From Sulfurimonas sp. (lineage in GTDB: Bacteria; Campylobacterota; Campylobacteria; Campylobacterales; Sulfurimonadaceae): a stretch of 64,000 nucleotides of DNA. Under the pieces are notes generated by a model that was given only the letters and a program-made list of their open reading frames with translations, was not told the DNA's origin and did not search any database. Location: positions 1,550,001 through 1,614,000 of the forward strand of contig NZ_CP093396.1 in assembly GCF_029027405.1 (NCBI RefSeq), in the 5' to 3' direction. Of this stretch, positions 63,820 through 64,000 are shown piece by piece (the stretch's first letter is position 1; each line of letters opens with the position of its first letter). Made by a program: the position numbers and the translations under genes.

Positions 63820-64000
63820 TTAGTTACATTCACTCATTTTAATGTCACTTGCAGAATCTTCCCCACCCTCTTTTTTATCAGCACCAAGAGAGACAAGTTC
63901 AACAGAACCACTATTGTTTAAATATATAAAAGGATTTCCCCAAGAGTCTTTTGGAAGTTTTTTGTCTTTAAAATAATCTTTTTCAGCTAAAAGTTCCAAT
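63820..64000 (-). CDS. gspG: Major pseudopilin GspG, C-terminal part only
   Basis: The last 59 residues of a GspG-type protein run off the window edge. The segment LPKDSWGNPFIYLNNSG, then VSLGADKKEGGE and the acidic end match the conserved GspG C terminus, where acidic residues bind calcium. The N terminus and leader lie outside the window. It precedes the GspH-like gene by two bases, so the operon continues beyond 64,000. Confidence 0.8.
   Translation of the reverse strand, partial: LELLAEKDYFKDKKLPKDSWGNPFIYLNNSGSVELVSLGADKKEGGEDSASDIKMSECN

Noticed and set aside
1-64000. CRISPR arrays, tRNA or rRNA genes
   Set aside because: No regularly spaced direct repeats, cloverleaf-like sequences or rRNA-like stretches were found in the intergenic regions.

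Overview
The window is AT-rich, densely packed bacterial chromosome from a Campylobacterota member, most likely close to Sulfurimonas or a relative. This rests on conserved neighbourhoods: flgA-ubiX-coaD-tmk-hisS-speA-cysE-aspB, accD-thiE-rlmH-dksA-dus, tsaE-lptB-rpoN and fliN-fliO match orders I know from Campylobacter and Helicobacter relatives. A type II secretion locus and several large sensor kinases point to a free-living rather than host-restricted species. No rRNA, tRNA or CRISPR array was found. The species assignment is inference.

Layout. 1-9,910 (+): a HAD phosphatase, then a housekeeping run (flgA, ubiX, coaD, tmk, hisS, a glutamate-synthase-like flavoprotein, speA, cysE, an aminotransferase). 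9,911-17,270 (-): a small conserved protein, ilvB-ilvN-lpxD, a beta-propeller/helical-repeat protein, ilvA and a CoA-binding protein. 17,359-26,095 (-): a five-gene signalling operon with a secreted protein, a 1172-residue hybrid kinase with five tandem HAMP-like units, a STAS-CheB-CheR fusion, a GGDEF response regulator and a PAS/HD-GYP response regulator. 26,147-30,600 (-): a DUF2400 protein, rpoN, lptB, tsaE, trpD and an S4 protein. 30,754-34,786: a YgiQ-like radical SAM enzyme, an acyl-CoA synthetase and a FliL-like protein. 34,783-42,839 (-): ppaC, a second kinase/HD-GYP pair, a nitroreductase, uvrA and a TSUP transporter. 42,970-44,596 (+): a CheX-like protein, FliN and a FliO candidate. 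44,593-49,955 (-): a conserved accD/thiE/rlmH/dksA/dus run.

50,061-52,560 is a scar made of the 3' end of an EamA transporter gene, the 3' part of an adenylate-forming ligase gene, the 5' part of an IS5-type transposase and an apparently intact IS3-type element. That element also cuts off the 3' end of an RHS/YD-like secreted protein gene (52,545-54,254). From 54,317 to the window end (-) lies a type II secretion operon (gspG partial, then H, F, K, L, M, N, C, D, E, I and J-like).

The most interesting points are as follows. Chemotaxis-type adaptation enzymes are combined with a poly-HAMP kinase and opposing c-di-GMP enzymes in one operon. Two unrelated genes seem to start at AUA codons with identical Shine-Dalgarno spacing. 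One protein has a beta-propeller plus alpha-solenoid layout. The insertion-sequence scar has left four adjacent genes incomplete. Motif and family statements come from reading the sequence; no database search was run.
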